64,000 nt of DNA from Planctomycetota bacterium (GCA_013285505.1 CP053450.1:2712796-2776795); one strand, 5' to 3'. Positions 36,168 through 48,675 are shown, numbered from the stretch's first letter. The notes: a model not told the origin generated them from the letters alone. Numbers and translations are program-made.

Positions 36168-37275
36168 CCAACCCCACCCCCCCCATCCGGAACCACACCC
36201 GCAGTTCCCGCCGGGCTTCGCCCCGCGGCTCGGCTGGCGGGGCTCACGCCTTATGTTCCGCCGCCGCGCGATGGCAAGTCCCTGCTGCTGCTCGACGCCA
36301 ACGAAGGCGCACCGGACGCTGACGCGATGGCCGCCGCCCTCGGCTCGATCAGTCCGGAAGACCTCCGCCGCTATCCCGATGCCGCCGCGATGGAGCGGGA
36401 ACTGGCGACGGGTCTAGGAATCGACCGCGCCCGCGTGGTCGTCACCAACGGGGGCGACGACGCGATCGACCGGGTCTGCCGGAGCGTCGTCGAGCCCGGC
36501 CGCAACGCGGTGCTGCACACTCCGACGTTTGAGATGATCGGCCGAGGTGTCCGGCTCGCCGGTGGCGAGGCTCGGTCAGTGCCGTGGCTGGGCGGGACTT
36601 TCCCGCTCGGGGAGTACCTCCAGAAGATAGATACGGAAACGGCTCTGGCCGCGCTGGTGACGCCCAACAACCCGACCGGCGGCGCTATCGCTGGCGACGC
36701 GCTCGTCGCGGTCGCGGAGCGGGCCGCGCGCGCGCGGCGCGCTCGTGATGGTCGATCTCGCCTACATCGAGTTTGCCGAGGAAGACCCCACGCCTCGGCT
36801 GCTCGCCCTGGACAACGTTGTGATGATCCGCACATTCTCGAAAGCGTTCGGCCTTGCCGGGCTTCGCGTCGGGTACGCCATCGCGCCGCCGGCTGTCGCG
36901 CCCTGGCTCCGGACCGTCGGCGGCCCCTACCCAGTCTCGACAGTCTCGCTCAGCCTCGCAGGCCGCGCACTCGGGAACGCCGCGTGGCGGGAGACGTTTC
37001 TCGAGCAGATCCACGTCGAACGATCGCGGCTCACCGAGTTGCTCGGCGCACTCGGCGCGGAGACGTTCGAGTCCCAGGCGAACTTCGTGACGGCGAGATT
37101 CACAGATGCCGAGGGAGTCCGCGAACGCCTCGCCGATCGCGGCATCCGAGTTCGGGGATTCTCGAACCATCCTGAGCTCTCGGCGTTCCTCCGCATCAGC
37201 CTGCCCGGTGACACGCACGCGTTCGCCCGGCTCACCGCCGCCCTGCAAGACATCCTCAAGGAAGGCACCCGATGA
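36164..37275 (+). CDS. hisC: Histidinol-phosphate aminotransferase (several frameshifts in sequence)
   Basis: PLP aminotransferase converting imidazoleacetol phosphate to histidinol phosphate. YVPPPRDGKSLLLLDANEGAP, LVTPNNPTGG, then in another frame VMVDLAYIEFAEED and IRTFSKAFGLAGLRVGYAIA (Schiff-base Lys). Restoring GC in the (GC)n tract at 36729-36742 gives AERAARARGALVMVDL. Two more losses near the start (the C-run at 36170-36182 and about 36228-36236) are needed to join MTNPTP through QFPPGFAPRL to LAGLTPYVPPP. Repaired length is about 371 residues. Start overlaps hisG, end overlaps hisB, each by 4 bp. Confidence 0.88.
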
Positions 37276-37880
37276 CCACCAAGCGCCCGACATCGCGAAC
37301 CGCCACCATCACCCGCGCCACCCGCGAAACGGACATCCGCGCCCAACTGTCGCTCGACGGCTCGGGCACCGCCTCCATTCGCACGGGGCTCGGGTTCTTC
37401 GACCACATGCTCACGGCGCTCGCCACGCACGCACGGATCGATCTCGACCTTGCCTGCAAGGGCGACCTGCACGTTGACGACCACCACACGGTGGAGGACT
37501 GCGCTCTGGTGCTCGGGCAGGCCCTGGACGAAGCCCTCGGCGATCGTCGCGGCATCGCCCGATTTGGATCGGCGTACGCCCCGCTCGATGAGTCGCTCTG
37601 CCGCGTTGTGATCGACCTCTCCGGCCGTCCCTCCTCGGTGGTCGCCCTGGGTTTCAGCCGAGAACTGCTCGGCGATGTAGCCACCGAGAACCTGTCGCAC
37701 TTCTTCACCTCGTTTGCGATCGGTGCGCGCTGCACGCTGCACGTCGACTGCCTGCGGGGTGAGAACGACCACCACAGGGCCGAGGCCGCGTTCAAGGCTC
37801 TCGCTCTGGCCCTCCGCCAGGCGGTCGCGGTCGATGCCGCGAGCGACCGCGTCCCCTCCACCAAGGGCACACTCTCATGA
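37272..37880 (+). CDS. hisB: Imidazoleglycerol-phosphate dehydratase
   Basis: Mn-dependent dehydratase, monofunctional, 202 residues. Two half-site repeats: GLGFFDHMLTALATHARIDL with DDHHTVEDCALVLGQAL, and later SHFFTSFAIGARCTLHVDCLRGENDHHRAEAAFKALA. No HisN phosphatase domain is fused, unlike the enteric HisB, and no separate histidinol-phosphatase lies in the operon. Overlaps both neighbours by 4 bp. Confidence 0.95.
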   Translation: MTTKRPTSRTATITRATRETDIRAQLSLDGSGTASIRTGLGFFDHMLTALATHARIDLDLACKGDLHVDDHHTVEDCALVLGQALDEALGDRRGIARFGSAYAPLDESLCRVVIDLSGRPSSVVALGFSRELLGDVATENLSHFFTSFAIGARCTLHVDCLRGENDHHRAEAAFKALALALRQAVAVDAASDRVPSTKGTLS

Positions 37881-38497
37881 CCCGCCCCACCGCCACCCTC
37901 ATCGAGACCGGGATCGCCAACATCGCCTCGGTCGCGGCCGCGTTCGGCCGGTGCGGGCTCGATGTCACGACCACACAGGACGCCGATGTCGCGCGGCGTT
38001 CCGGGCTGCTCGTGCTTCCCGGTGTCGGTGCCTTTGACGCGGGAATGCGCAGTCTCGACCGTCTCGGCATGCTCGAGATGCTCCGCGAGCGGGCCGAGCG
38101 GGATGCGCCACTGCTGGCGGTCTGCCTGGGCATGCAACTGCTCGGGAGTGCCTCAGATGAATCGCCCGGCGTCGAGGGGCTGGGCATCATCGACGCGAAG
38201 GCGGGCGCGTTCGACCCCTCGGTGCGGGCCCCGCAGATGGGGTGGAACCAGATCCGACCGGATCGTGAGTGCACGTTCCTGACTCCCGGCTACGCCTATT
38301 TCGCCAATTCGTTCCGGTTCACGACCACGCCGGCTGGTTGGCGCAGCGCCCTCGCCGACCACGGCGGCTCCTTCGTCGCGGCGATCGAACGGGGCAAGAC
38401 GCTCGCCTGCCAGTTCCATCCCGAGCTCTCCGGGCCGTGGGGACTCGCCCTTCTCCATCGCTGGATTGAAAAAAGCCTGGAGGCCGCGCCATGCTGA
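37877..38497 (+). CDS. hisH: Imidazole glycerol phosphate synthase, glutaminase subunit
   Basis: 206-residue class I amidotransferase that feeds ammonia to HisF. Nucleophile motif LLAVCLGMQLLG, and His/Glu in CQFHPELSG. LVLPGVGAFDAGM is the oxyanion-strand region. The stop overlaps hisF by 7 bp, which suits equal production of the two subunits. Confidence 0.95.
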   Translation: MTRPTATLIETGIANIASVAAAFGRCGLDVTTTQDADVARRSGLLVLPGVGAFDAGMRSLDRLGMLEMLRERAERDAPLLAVCLGMQLLGSASDESPGVEGLGIIDAKAGAFDPSVRAPQMGWNQIRPDRECTFLTPGYAYFANSFRFTTTPAGWRSALADHGGSFVAAIERGKTLACQFHPELSGPWGLALLHRWIEKSLEAAPC

Positions 38498-39249
38498 CCC
38501 GCCGACTCATCCCCTGCCTCGATGTCCGTGACGGCCGCGTTGTCAAGGGCGTGCGATTTGCCGGGCTGCGTGACGCCGGCGACCCCGTCGAGCAGGCAAC
38601 ACGCTACGAGCGGGCCGGAGCCGACGAACTCGTCATGCTCGACGTCTCCGCGACGCCCGACGGCCGCGGCACCGCGCTGGAGACGGTGCGTGCCCTCCGC
38701 GCCGTGCTCTCGATACCGCTCACCGTCGGAGGAGGCGTGCGCAAGATCGACGACGCCCTCGCCCTGCTCCGGGCCGGGGCCGACAAGGTCGGCATCAACA
38801 CCGCCGCGGTGGACGATCCCGAGACCATCCGCACGCTCTCGACGCAGGTAGGTGCCCAGTGCGTCGTCCTCGCGATCGATGCCGCACGCTCCGCCGAGGA
38901 TGATCGGTGGGTCGTGGTCACGCGTTCGGGCACCAACCGAACACCGCTCGACGCGGTCGAGTGGGCCCGGCGGGGCGAGTCGCTCGGGGCGGGCGAGATC
39001 CTGCTCACCAGCTGGGACCGAGACGGCACGCACTCGGGATACGACCTCGAGCTGCTCGACGCCGTCTGCAGCTCGGTGAGGATCCCGGTCATCGCCTCGG
39101 GCGGAGCCTCGTCCGCGGCACACATGGCCGAGGCGATCGAGGCCGGCGCCGACGCCGTGCTCGCCGCGTCGATCTTCCATGACAACAAGACAACGGTCTG
39201 CGAGATCAAGAACCAGCTCGCCGCGTGCGGCGTGGAGGTGCGACGGTGA
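38491..39249 (+). CDS. hisF: Imidazole glycerol phosphate synthase, cyclase subunit
   Basis: 252-residue (beta/alpha)8 barrel that makes IGP and AICAR. Catalytic Asp in PCLDVRDGRVVKGVRF and in VLAIDAARS. Phosphate sites GGGVRKIDDALALLRAGADKVGINTAA and VIASGGASSAAHMAEAIEAGADAVLAASIFH. Partner of HisH. The stop overlaps the next start (GTGA). Confidence 0.96.
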   Translation: MLTRRLIPCLDVRDGRVVKGVRFAGLRDAGDPVEQATRYERAGADELVMLDVSATPDGRGTALETVRALRAVLSIPLTVGGGVRKIDDALALLRAGADKVGINTAAVDDPETIRTLSTQVGAQCVVLAIDAARSAEDDRWVVVTRSGTNRTPLDAVEWARRGESLGAGEILLTSWDRDGTHSGYDLELLDAVCSSVRIPVIASGGASSAAHMAEAIEAGADAVLAASIFHDNKTTVCEIKNQLAACGVEVRR

Positions 39250-40526
39250 TAGTTCCCTCAATCGATCTCATGGACGGCAACGCGGTTCAGCTGATCGGCG
39301 GACGCGAGAAGGCCATCGACGCGGGTGACCCCCGCCCCATCGCCGAGTCGTTCGGCGTGGTGGGCGAGGTCGCCGTGATCGACCTCGACGCGGCTCTCGG
39401 ACGCGGCAGCAACGAGGACGTCATCCACGAGTTGCTGCAACTCGCCCCGTGCAGGGTCGGCGGGGGCATCCGCTCGGTCGAGACGGCGGTCCGCTGGCTC
39501 GATGCCGGGGCACGCAAGGTCATCCTCGGCACGGCGGCAACTCCCGAGATCCTCCGCGAGCTGCCTCGGGACCGCGTGATCGCCGCCCTCGACGCCCGGG
39601 ACGACCGGGTCGTCGTCGAGGGGTGGACCAAGTCCACCGGCGCACGCATCGAGGACCGCATCGAGGAACTTCGCAATCACGTCTGCGGCTTCCTGGTCAC
39701 GTTCGTCGAGCGCGAGGGGCGGATGGTCGGCCTGCCCGAGGAACGCATCCGCGAACTCGCGAAGCTCGCCGCCCCGTGCCGTCTGACGGTGGCCGGCGGC
39801 GTGCGCGCGCCTGAAGACATCGCCGTCGCCGACCGGGCCGGTGCCGACACACAGGTCGGGATGGCACTCTACAGCGGCGCTTTCGATCTGGCCGAGGGCT
39901 TCTGCGCCCCGCTGCGGAGCGATCGGCCGGACGGTCTCTGGCCAACCGTCGTCACCGACGAGCACGGCACAGCCCTCGGGCTCGCCTATTCCGACCTCGA
40001 GAGCGTCCGCACAGCGATGGAAACCCGACGCGGTGTGTACCACTCCCGCTCCCGCGGCGGGCTCTGGACCAAGGGGGACTCCTCCGGCGACACCCAGGAC
40101 CTGCTCGCCATCGACACCGATTGCGATCGGGACGCTCTCCGCTTCACCGTGCGCCAGCACGGCGGCGGGTTCTGCCACCTGGGGACGCGCACGTGCTTCG
40201 GAGAGGATCGCGGTCTCCGCGCGCTCGAACAGACCCTCCGCGACCGCGTCGCGAACGCTCCTGCCGGCTCGTACACGCGGCGCCTGCTCGACGACCCCAC
40301 CCTCCTCGGGAGCAAGCTCGCCGAAGAGGCGGGCGAGCTGTTCGAATCGGCCACGCCTGAGCATGCTGCGAACGAGGCGGCCGACCTGCTCTACTTCGCG
40401 ATGGTCGCGGCCGTCCAACGCGGCACGAGCCTCGCCGAGATCGAGCGGGTGCTCGACGACCGATCCCGCAAACTCACCCGGCGGCCAGGCAACGCCAAGC
40501 CTGCGCGCGCAGAGACGACGCCATGA
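39246..40526 (+). CDS. hisA: HisA-HisI-HisE fusion (ProFAR isomerase, PR-AMP cyclohydrolase, PR-ATP pyrophosphatase)
   Basis: A single 426-residue chain with three catalytic domains. Residues about 1-225 are a HisA barrel: PSIDLMDGNAVQLIGG, GGGIRSVETAVRWLDAGARKVILGTAA, IAALDARDDRVVVEGW, TVAGGVRAPEDI. Residues about 226-320 are HisI: DGLWPTVVTDEHG, HSRSRGGLWTKGDSSGDTQ and zinc-site Cys in IDTDCDRDAL and CHLGTRTCFG. Residues about 325-415 are HisE: GSKLAEEAGELFE and ANEAADLLYFAMVAA. The join (AEGFCAPLRSDRPDGLW) has no stop and no internal ATG/GTG, so this is one gene. Start is the GTG at 39246, overlapping the hisF stop. Confidence 0.93.
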   Translation: MIVPSIDLMDGNAVQLIGGREKAIDAGDPRPIAESFGVVGEVAVIDLDAALGRGSNEDVIHELLQLAPCRVGGGIRSVETAVRWLDAGARKVILGTAATPEILRELPRDRVIAALDARDDRVVVEGWTKSTGARIEDRIEELRNHVCGFLVTFVEREGRMVGLPEERIRELAKLAAPCRLTVAGGVRAPEDIAVADRAGADTQVGMALYSGAFDLAEGFCAPLRSDRPDGLWPTVVTDEHGTALGLAYSDLESVRTAMETRRGVYHSRSRGGLWTKGDSSGDTQDLLAIDTDCDRDALRFTVRQHGGGFCHLGTRTCFGEDRGLRALEQTLRDRVANAPAGSYTRRLLDDPTLLGSKLAEEAGELFESATPEHAANEAADLLYFAMVAAVQRGTSLAEIERVLDDRSRKLTRRPGNAKPARAETTP

Positions 40527-41807
40527 CGAACGTCCCACTCCTGCGACAAGTCTCACCGGACGCCATCGCCGGCCTCGCCCGGCCTCCGGTGAGCCCTTCA
40601 ACCCTCAGCGCGGCCGGCGAGATCGTCGGGGCGGTCCGACAGCGGGGCGAGGCGGCGGTGCGTGAGTTCGCCGAGCGATTCGGCGAGCGGGCCCGCGGAG
40701 AGCCGCTGCTGCTGGGGCGTGCCGAGATGCGGGCGGCACTCGACGCGCTTGACCCAGCCGACCGGGCGACACTCGAGCGTGTCGCCGGCCGCATCGAGAG
40801 CTTTGCGCGCGCAACGGGACTCGGTTCGGGAGCTGTCGGTGGCGGTTCCCGGCGGCCGGGCCGGGCACACCATCGAGCCGGTTGCGTCGGCCGGCTGCTA
40901 CGCCCCGGCGGGGCGGTACCCTCTGCCCTCCTCGGTGCTCATGACCGCGATCACGGCCCGTGTCGCCGGGTGCAGGCGGGTAGTGGTCGCCTCGCCCCGC
41001 GCCCACCCGATCACGCTGGCCGCGGCGGCGGTGGCGGGTACCGACGAGTTCCTCGCTGTCGGCGGCGCACACGCGATCGCTGCTCTGGCGTACGGCTTCC
41101 ACGGTGATGAGCGTCTTGACCGGTGCGACGTTATCGCCGGTCCCGGCAACGCGTGGGTCACCGCCGCGAAGCAGCTCGTCAGCGGCGTCGTGGGCATCGA
41201 CATGCTCGCCGGGCCCTCTGAGTTGCTGATCATCGCCGATGAGACCGCCGACGCGGGCCTCGTGGCGGCCGACCTGCTCGCACAGGCCGAGCACGACGCC
41301 GACGCCTCAGCGATGCTCGTCACGACAAGCCAATCGCTTGCAAACGACGTCGAACGCGAGCTCGTTCGACAGCTGGCATTGCTCCCCACGCGGGATGTCG
41401 CGGCCCTAGGGCTCAAGAACGGGTTTGTTGCGGTCGTGGACACCGAGGACGAGATGGCGGCGGTGGCCGATCGGATCGCCGCGGAGCATCTCGAAGTCAT
41501 GACCGCCGACCCCGAAGGGCTCGCTACCCGAATCTCCAACGCCGGCGCGGTGTTTCTCGGATCGGCATCCGCCGAGGTGCTCGGCGACTACGGTGCCGGC
41601 CCCAATCACACCCTCCCCACCGGCGGCACGGCACGCTTTCAGGCGGGGCTCTCGGTCATGCACTTCCTCCGGCTCCGGACGTGGCTGCGCATCGACGACA
41701 CGGCGGAATCGTCGTCGCTCCGAGCCGACACGCAGCGACTGGCTGCGATGGAGGGGCTGGCCGGTCACGCCGAGGCTGCTCGTCGGCGCGATCTGTTCGG
41801 GGGATAA
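40523..41807 (+). CDS. hisD: Histidinol dehydrogenase (frameshift in sequence)
   Basis: Zn-dependent NAD enzyme that oxidises histidinol to histidine. Key segments are YAPAGRYPLPSSVLMTAI, GGAHAIAALAYG, VIAGPGNAWVTAAKQLVSG, IDMLAGPSELLIIAD, LAQAEHDADASAMLVT (zinc Gln/His) and GPNHTLPTGGTARFQAGLSVMHFLR (His). The frame breaks at 40805-40812; adding GC to the (GC)n tract gives ESFARAQRDSVRELS, matching the family, and about 428 residues. The first codon overlaps the hisA-I-E stop. Last gene of the operon; hisD at the distal end differs from enteric order. Confidence 0.93.
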
Positions 41808-41828
41808 ACCGCTGCGCACGAAGGCGGT

Positions 41829-43280
<1,452 letters not shown>

Positions 43281-43292
43281 ATGAACGGGCAA

Positions 43293-43581
43293 GCGGGCCT
43301 CCCGGGGTTTGGAGTTGCGAACAGGAATCGGTAATCTAGACGAAGTTCGGGATGTTGGCCCCGCAGAGGGCATCCCGCCGATCCTCGACCCGTATACAGG
43401 GCAGCGGCACCACCTTCCGGCTCGGCCCGCGGGGCACAGCCCGGAGGCTTCCCGAGCGGGATCATTCCCGGCAGGGAACCCGCCGCCGGGACTCGAAACC
43501 GGATGGAGCACGCCGGGAACCGGTTCGCTCCGCCGCCGCGGCACCCGGCCCGACCCCTCCTCCGACGCAAGGAACACACGC
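43293..43581. other. Intergenic region between divergent genes
   Basis: About 290 bp. The minus strand has TAGATT near 43335, a plausible -10 for the ligase. Nothing else recognised; open frames here extend from the flanking genes without a start site or protein-like sequence. Confidence 0.4.
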
Positions 43582-44613
43582 ATGGCCCGCCACCCGCTCC
43601 GCACTCGACTCGCCACCGTGATTCTCGTTGCCGCGGCCGGTGGTGCCGGCCTCGCATCGAACGCCAGCGGCCAGGTCGTCACGAGCCCCGACGCCCCGGC
43701 GAGCATCCCCGCCGAGCCGTGGATGGAAGACCTGATGCCGGATCCGAGCGATCCCCGCGTGCAGGCGTACGCGCAGCAGCAGCGTCTGCGGGCCGAAAGG
43801 GCGCGCGAGCTCCGCCGCTTCCGCTCGACATATTTCGGCACCGGCAGCAGCACCGAGACCCGGCAGATCGGGCTCTCGCTCCTCCGCGAACGCTACGACG
43901 AGCCCGCCCTCTACCCGCTTCTCCTCGAGGTGTTCGAGCGCGACGGTGTCAATACCAAGTCCGGACTGCTCGACATGTTCGCCGACGCCCGCACCGACGA
44001 GGCGGACGCGACCCTCGCGTGGGTCGCGGTGTACGACGACCGGACCGCCGTCCGGGACGCCGCGTTCACCCACCTTTCCGCCCGTGTCGCCAAGGCCGGG
44101 GGGGTCTCGGAACGGATCAAGCACGTCGTCGCCGGGGGTCTGCGGCAAGAGTCAAGCACCCCCGCCATCGCGGCCGCCGGCATCGCCGAGGTGTTCAAGC
44201 TCTACGAGATGGTGCCGCTGATGATCGCCGCGCAGGTCGGCGGCAACGCCGGCGGCGCTCGCGACGGCACCGGACCGCTCGCGTGGATCGTCGTCGGGCA
44301 GCAGACCGCGTTCGTCGCGGACCTCCAGCCCGTGGTCAGCGACAGCGCGGTGGGCTTTGATCCGACGCTCGGCGTGGTCACCGAGGGGGTCGTGCTGGAA
44401 GTGCAGGACGCGGTTGTCTTCACCTACCGCACCGAGATCTTCTACTCACTGACCCGCATGACCAGCAGCGCGCTCGGACATCCGACTGGCTCGTGGGGGA
44501 TCGACCAGCCGGAGTGGTGGGCCTGGTACGACCGGGAGTGGAAGCCGTGGATGGAAGCGCGGGCTGCAGAGGCCCGATCTGCGGAGGCCCAGGCCGCCGA
44601 GGCCGAGGGCTGA
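43582..44613 (+). CDS. Hypothetical secreted protein with HEAT-like helical repeats
   Basis: 343 residues. Signal peptide LATVILVAAAGGAGLASNASG. A charged helix (QQQRLRAERARELRRF) is followed by paired helices resembling HEAT repeats (LSLLRERYDEPALYPLLLEVFE, SGLLDMFADARTDEADATLAWVAVYDD, RDAAFTHLSARV). The second half (TGPLAWIVVGQQTAFVADLQPVV) reads as a beta domain, with an aromatic C-terminus QPEWWAWYDREWKPW before an Ala/Glu-rich helix. Likely periplasmic; no family named. AAGGA precedes the ATG. Confidence 0.75.
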   Translation: MARHPLRTRLATVILVAAAGGAGLASNASGQVVTSPDAPASIPAEPWMEDLMPDPSDPRVQAYAQQQRLRAERARELRRFRSTYFGTGSSTETRQIGLSLLRERYDEPALYPLLLEVFERDGVNTKSGLLDMFADARTDEADATLAWVAVYDDRTAVRDAAFTHLSARVAKAGGVSERIKHVVAGGLRQESSTPAIAAAGIAEVFKLYEMVPLMIAAQVGGNAGGARDGTGPLAWIVVGQQTAFVADLQPVVSDSAVGFDPTLGVVTEGVVLEVQDAVVFTYRTEIFYSLTRMTSSALGHPTGSWGIDQPEWWAWYDREWKPWMEARAAEARSAEAQAAEAEG

Positions 44614-44664
44614 ACCCGGAAATCCTGCCTGAAGAGGGACACTCGGTTCCGCTGCCTCCAGTGT

Positions 44665-45048
44665 TCACGCGCCGAGGGCGATGGCGGAGGCCATCGCGTG
44701 GTGCTCGGTGTGGCTTAGCGAAAGCAGCCAGTCGCCAATGCCCAGACGCTCCGCCGTCTCGGCCGCGAGACCGGAGAGCCGCACACCCGGCCGACCGTTG
44801 TCGGCGCGAGTGACCTCCACATCGGTCCAGGCGATCCCGTCGGCCCAGCCGGTGCCCAGAGCCTTGAGCACCGCCTCCTTGGCGGCGAACCGGGCCGCGA
44901 GATGCTCGATCTCGCGCTTCTTGCCCGAGGCGTACGCCAGTTCGGCCTCCGTGAAGAGTCGCCGCCGGGCGCGCTCCGGGTGCCGGTCGAGCAGCGACGC
45001 GAACCGCGCGTTCTCCACTAGATCTACGCCGTGAGCGATCGTGTGCAT
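44665..45048 (-). CDS. acpS: Holo-[acyl-carrier-protein] synthase
   Basis: 127-residue Mg-dependent phosphopantetheinyl transferase that activates ACP. GVDLVENARF holds a metal-binding Asp, LAARFAAKEAVLKALGTGW the Glu/Lys motif, and LSLSHTEHHAMASAIAL the C-terminal strand. Last gene of the minus-strand chaperone run. Confidence 0.93.
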   Translation of the reverse strand: MHTIAHGVDLVENARFASLLDRHPERARRRLFTEAELAYASGKKREIEHLAARFAAKEAVLKALGTGWADGIAWTDVEVTRADNGRPGVRLSGLAAETAERLGIGDWLLSLSHTEHHAMASAIALGA

Positions 45049-45072
45049 GGCTGCCTCTGTGCGCCGGCCCGG

Positions 45073-46346
45073 TCAGGCACCGCGTGGGATGCGGCTGGTG
45101 GTGTAGATGTAGGGGTTCCGCCCGTGGTGATTGATCGTGCCGCCGAGCAGGGTGCAGTCGCTCTCCGGCCAGTCTTTCAGGTGATAGACGAACGTCGAAA
45201 CACTGGAGTTGCCGAAGCCCAGGAACGCGTCGCAGCGCGTCGCGATCAGCACATCGGTGAGCACCTCGCGCCCGATCCGCGAGCGTTCGTGCTGCGACTG
45301 GAAGTGGATCCCCGTCTGTGAGTCCGACCGGATGCTCTCGGTCGCGATGACGCGGTCGCCGTAGCGGTCCCTGAAGGTCTGCAGCGTCGATTGCCCGTCG
45401 GTCAGCAAGAACAGTGTCGCCTCCGGGTGGCCCTCCAGGAAGCGATCGACCGCCGGGAAGTACTCGGCGTTGATCTGCGGCAGCCGCGGGTCCTCGACGA
45501 TCTTGTCGGTCGCCCGAACATGCACCCCGAGCACGGGCCGCTTCGCGAAGTGCTGCCCGGTGTACCGCTCCACCACCGCCCGGATCTCGTCCCGCGGCTT
45601 GAGGTACCGTGCCGCCAGGTCCCGGTAGACCGATTCCACATCGCACCCGTGCAGCCGGTACCACTCGGGGATCCACGGCAGGAGGCTGAACAGCCGCAGG
45701 TTAAAATCGCTCACGACCACGCGCTCCGGCCGCCCGAGGCTCTCGAGCCCCAGCCGCGACCCGTGTCCGGCCCACTTATTGCACACGGCCGTGTCGATGT
45801 TGTCGGCGTTCCACTTGGACGGGTAGAACTTGTGGCCGCCGCGCACGACCTCGTCGACGGTTGCGTCGGACACCGGTTCAAAGAAGATGTCCCAGGCGTT
45901 CTCCGTCCCGGGGTCGCGGTAGAGGCTGCCCTCGCCCCACAGCACCACCGGCGTCCGGGCCTCGATCTCGGCCAGGAGCAACTGCCCCAGCACGTGGTTC
46001 ACGTCGGACCAGAAGCCCGCCCCCCACGACTTGATGAGCAGATATCCACCGCTCCCGGGCTCGGGCACCGACCCATCCGCCTCGGCGGCGGGCAGGGCTT
46101 TTAGACGCTTGCGTGCCTCGGCAGTGGGTGCCGAGGCGATCGAGGCCTCGTAGTGCGCGCGAGATCGGGCCGGGCGAGCAACTCGGCGACGCGGCCGATG
46201 ATAAAGTGAGCCGCGGCTGCTGTCGGGCTGCTCGTCGAGCACCTCGCGGGCGAGGATCTCCCCAGCGTCAACCGGCCGGCCTCCAGTGCTTTGGACGCCG
46301 AGAGCAGGAGCTTGGCCGATGACTTCGGGTCGGGCGACGGGGGCAT
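45073..46346 (-). CDS. Glycosyltransferase resembling alpha-1,6-fucosyltransferases, with N-terminal TPR-like helices (frameshifts)
   Basis: About 425 residues after repair. The C-terminal two thirds contain LGVHVRATDKIVEDPRLP, like the HxRRTDK nucleotide-sugar motif of NodZ/FUT8-type enzymes, plus FLLTDGQSTLQTFRDRYGDRVIATES and DAFLGFGNSSVS, which are typical of that group. The N-terminus (LLLSASKALEAGRLTLGEIL, AAAHFIIGRVAELLARPDLA, AHYEASIASAPTAEARKRL) looks like two TPR units. Three small losses at about 46270, 46212 and 46160 break this part. Sugar and acceptor are unknown. It lies directly after the chaperone genes. Confidence 0.6.
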
Positions 46347-46392
46347 GCACACTCCGGGAGATGGAACCGCCGCCAGTATACGAGCCGCGGCC

Positions 46393-46779
46393 TCAGGCCG
46401 ACGATTTGGCCGCGTTCCCGCCGGCCTTCGAGGAACCGGAAGCGGGCTTCGCCGGCTTGGACTTGTCGGTCTTGGACGGCGAGTCGGGCTTGGACTTGTC
46501 CGTCTTGCTGTCTGACGCGGGCTTGCTGTCGGCGGCCTTGTCGGGCTTGCCGGCGGCGGCGTCCTTCTCGCTCTTGGCCGCCTCCTGGTACGACTTGGAG
46601 CGGTAGTCGGTCTCGTAGAACCCCGAGCCCTTGAAGAGCACGGCGGCGCCGGTGCCGATCAGACGCTCGAGCGTGTTCTTGCCGCACTCGGGGCACTTGC
46701 GTTTGGTCGCGGCACTCATCGACTGGAACAGCTCAAAGGTGTGTCCGCACCCGTTGCACTTGTAGTCGTAGGTGGGCAT
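46393..46779 (-). CDS. FmdB-type zinc ribbon protein
   Basis: 128 residues. The N-terminus MPTYDYKCNGCGHTFE ... CPECGKNTLERLIG is the FmdB zinc ribbon (CxxC, CxxC), and FKGSGFYETDYRS is the conserved follow-on. The last 65 residues are low-complexity Lys/Ser/Asp/Pro repeats (DKSKPD, TDKSKPA). Role unknown; the name derives from a regulator of formamidase. It ends the chaperone part of the run, 3 bp after grpE. Confidence 0.88.
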   Translation of the reverse strand: MPTYDYKCNGCGHTFELFQSMSAATKRKCPECGKNTLERLIGTGAAVLFKGSGFYETDYRSKSYQEAAKSEKDAAAGKPDKAADSKPASDSKTDKSKPDSPSKTDKSKPAKPASGSSKAGGNAAKSSA

Positions 46780-46782
46780 GGC

Positions 46783-47356
46783 TCAGGCCTCTCCGCTCTC
46801 AGCGTCGGCTTCCGGCGCGACGGTCACCTTCGCGGCCCGCACCACGCGGTCGCCGACGCGGTACCCGATCTGGTAGACACTCGACACGTGTGTGGGCTCG
46901 ACCCCCTCGACCGCGAGGGTCGAGAGCGCCTCGTGCTGGTTGGGGTCGAACTCGGCGTTGACCGCCGGGTTGATCGCCTGCACACCGAACGCCCCCATCG
47001 CGCGGTTGAACTCGTCGCGGATCAGCTTCACGCCCGCGAGGATCTGCTCGGCGTTGACCTTCTCCGGGTCCTGGTGCAGGGCCATGTCGAAGTGATCAAG
47101 CACCGGGATCAGGGACGCGAGAACGCGGCTCGACGCCGGCCTCGCGGGCCGCGCCCATGTCGGTGGAGAACCGCCGCTGGGCGTTCTGGTAGTCGGCCAG
47201 CGCCCGCTGGTACTTGGCCGCCATCTCATCCCGCTCGGCCATGATCGACTCGTAGCTCTCGGGCGAGTAGTCGTCGATCGCCTGCGGCGACGCCTCGGGC
47301 GACTCGGCGCCGTCCTCGACGGGGATGTCGTGCTTGTGCTTCTTGTCCTTTGCCAT
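46783..47356 (-). CDS. grpE: GrpE nucleotide exchange factor (frameshift in sequence)
   Basis: Exchange factor for DnaK. About 191 residues after repair: acidic N-terminus, long helix ESIMAERDEMAAKYQRALADYQNAQRRF, then VLASLIPVLDHFDMALHQD and C-terminal beta domain FGVQAINPAVNAEFDPNQHEALS and VYQIGYRVGDRVVRAAKVTVA. The frame changes at 47132-47138 (plus strand CGACGCCGGC); restoring GC gives REAGASSRVLASL. dnaK itself is not in the window. Confidence 0.92.
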
Positions 47357-47418
47357 GGTCTGCTCTCAATCCCTCTCTGAGCCGCTCGGGTCTCAGACGG
47401 TGTGGTGTCGCGTGCGCA

Positions 47419-48675
<1,257 letters not shown>

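Noticed and set aside
39880..40526. Independent hisIE gene
   Set aside because: No start codon or ribosome site exists at the HisA-HisI join, and the HisA frame runs through without interruption.
36164..41807. Programmed frameshifting in the his genes
   Set aside because: No slippery heptamers or downstream structures at the breaks. The same GC-loss signature is found in unrelated genes, which fits sequence error better.
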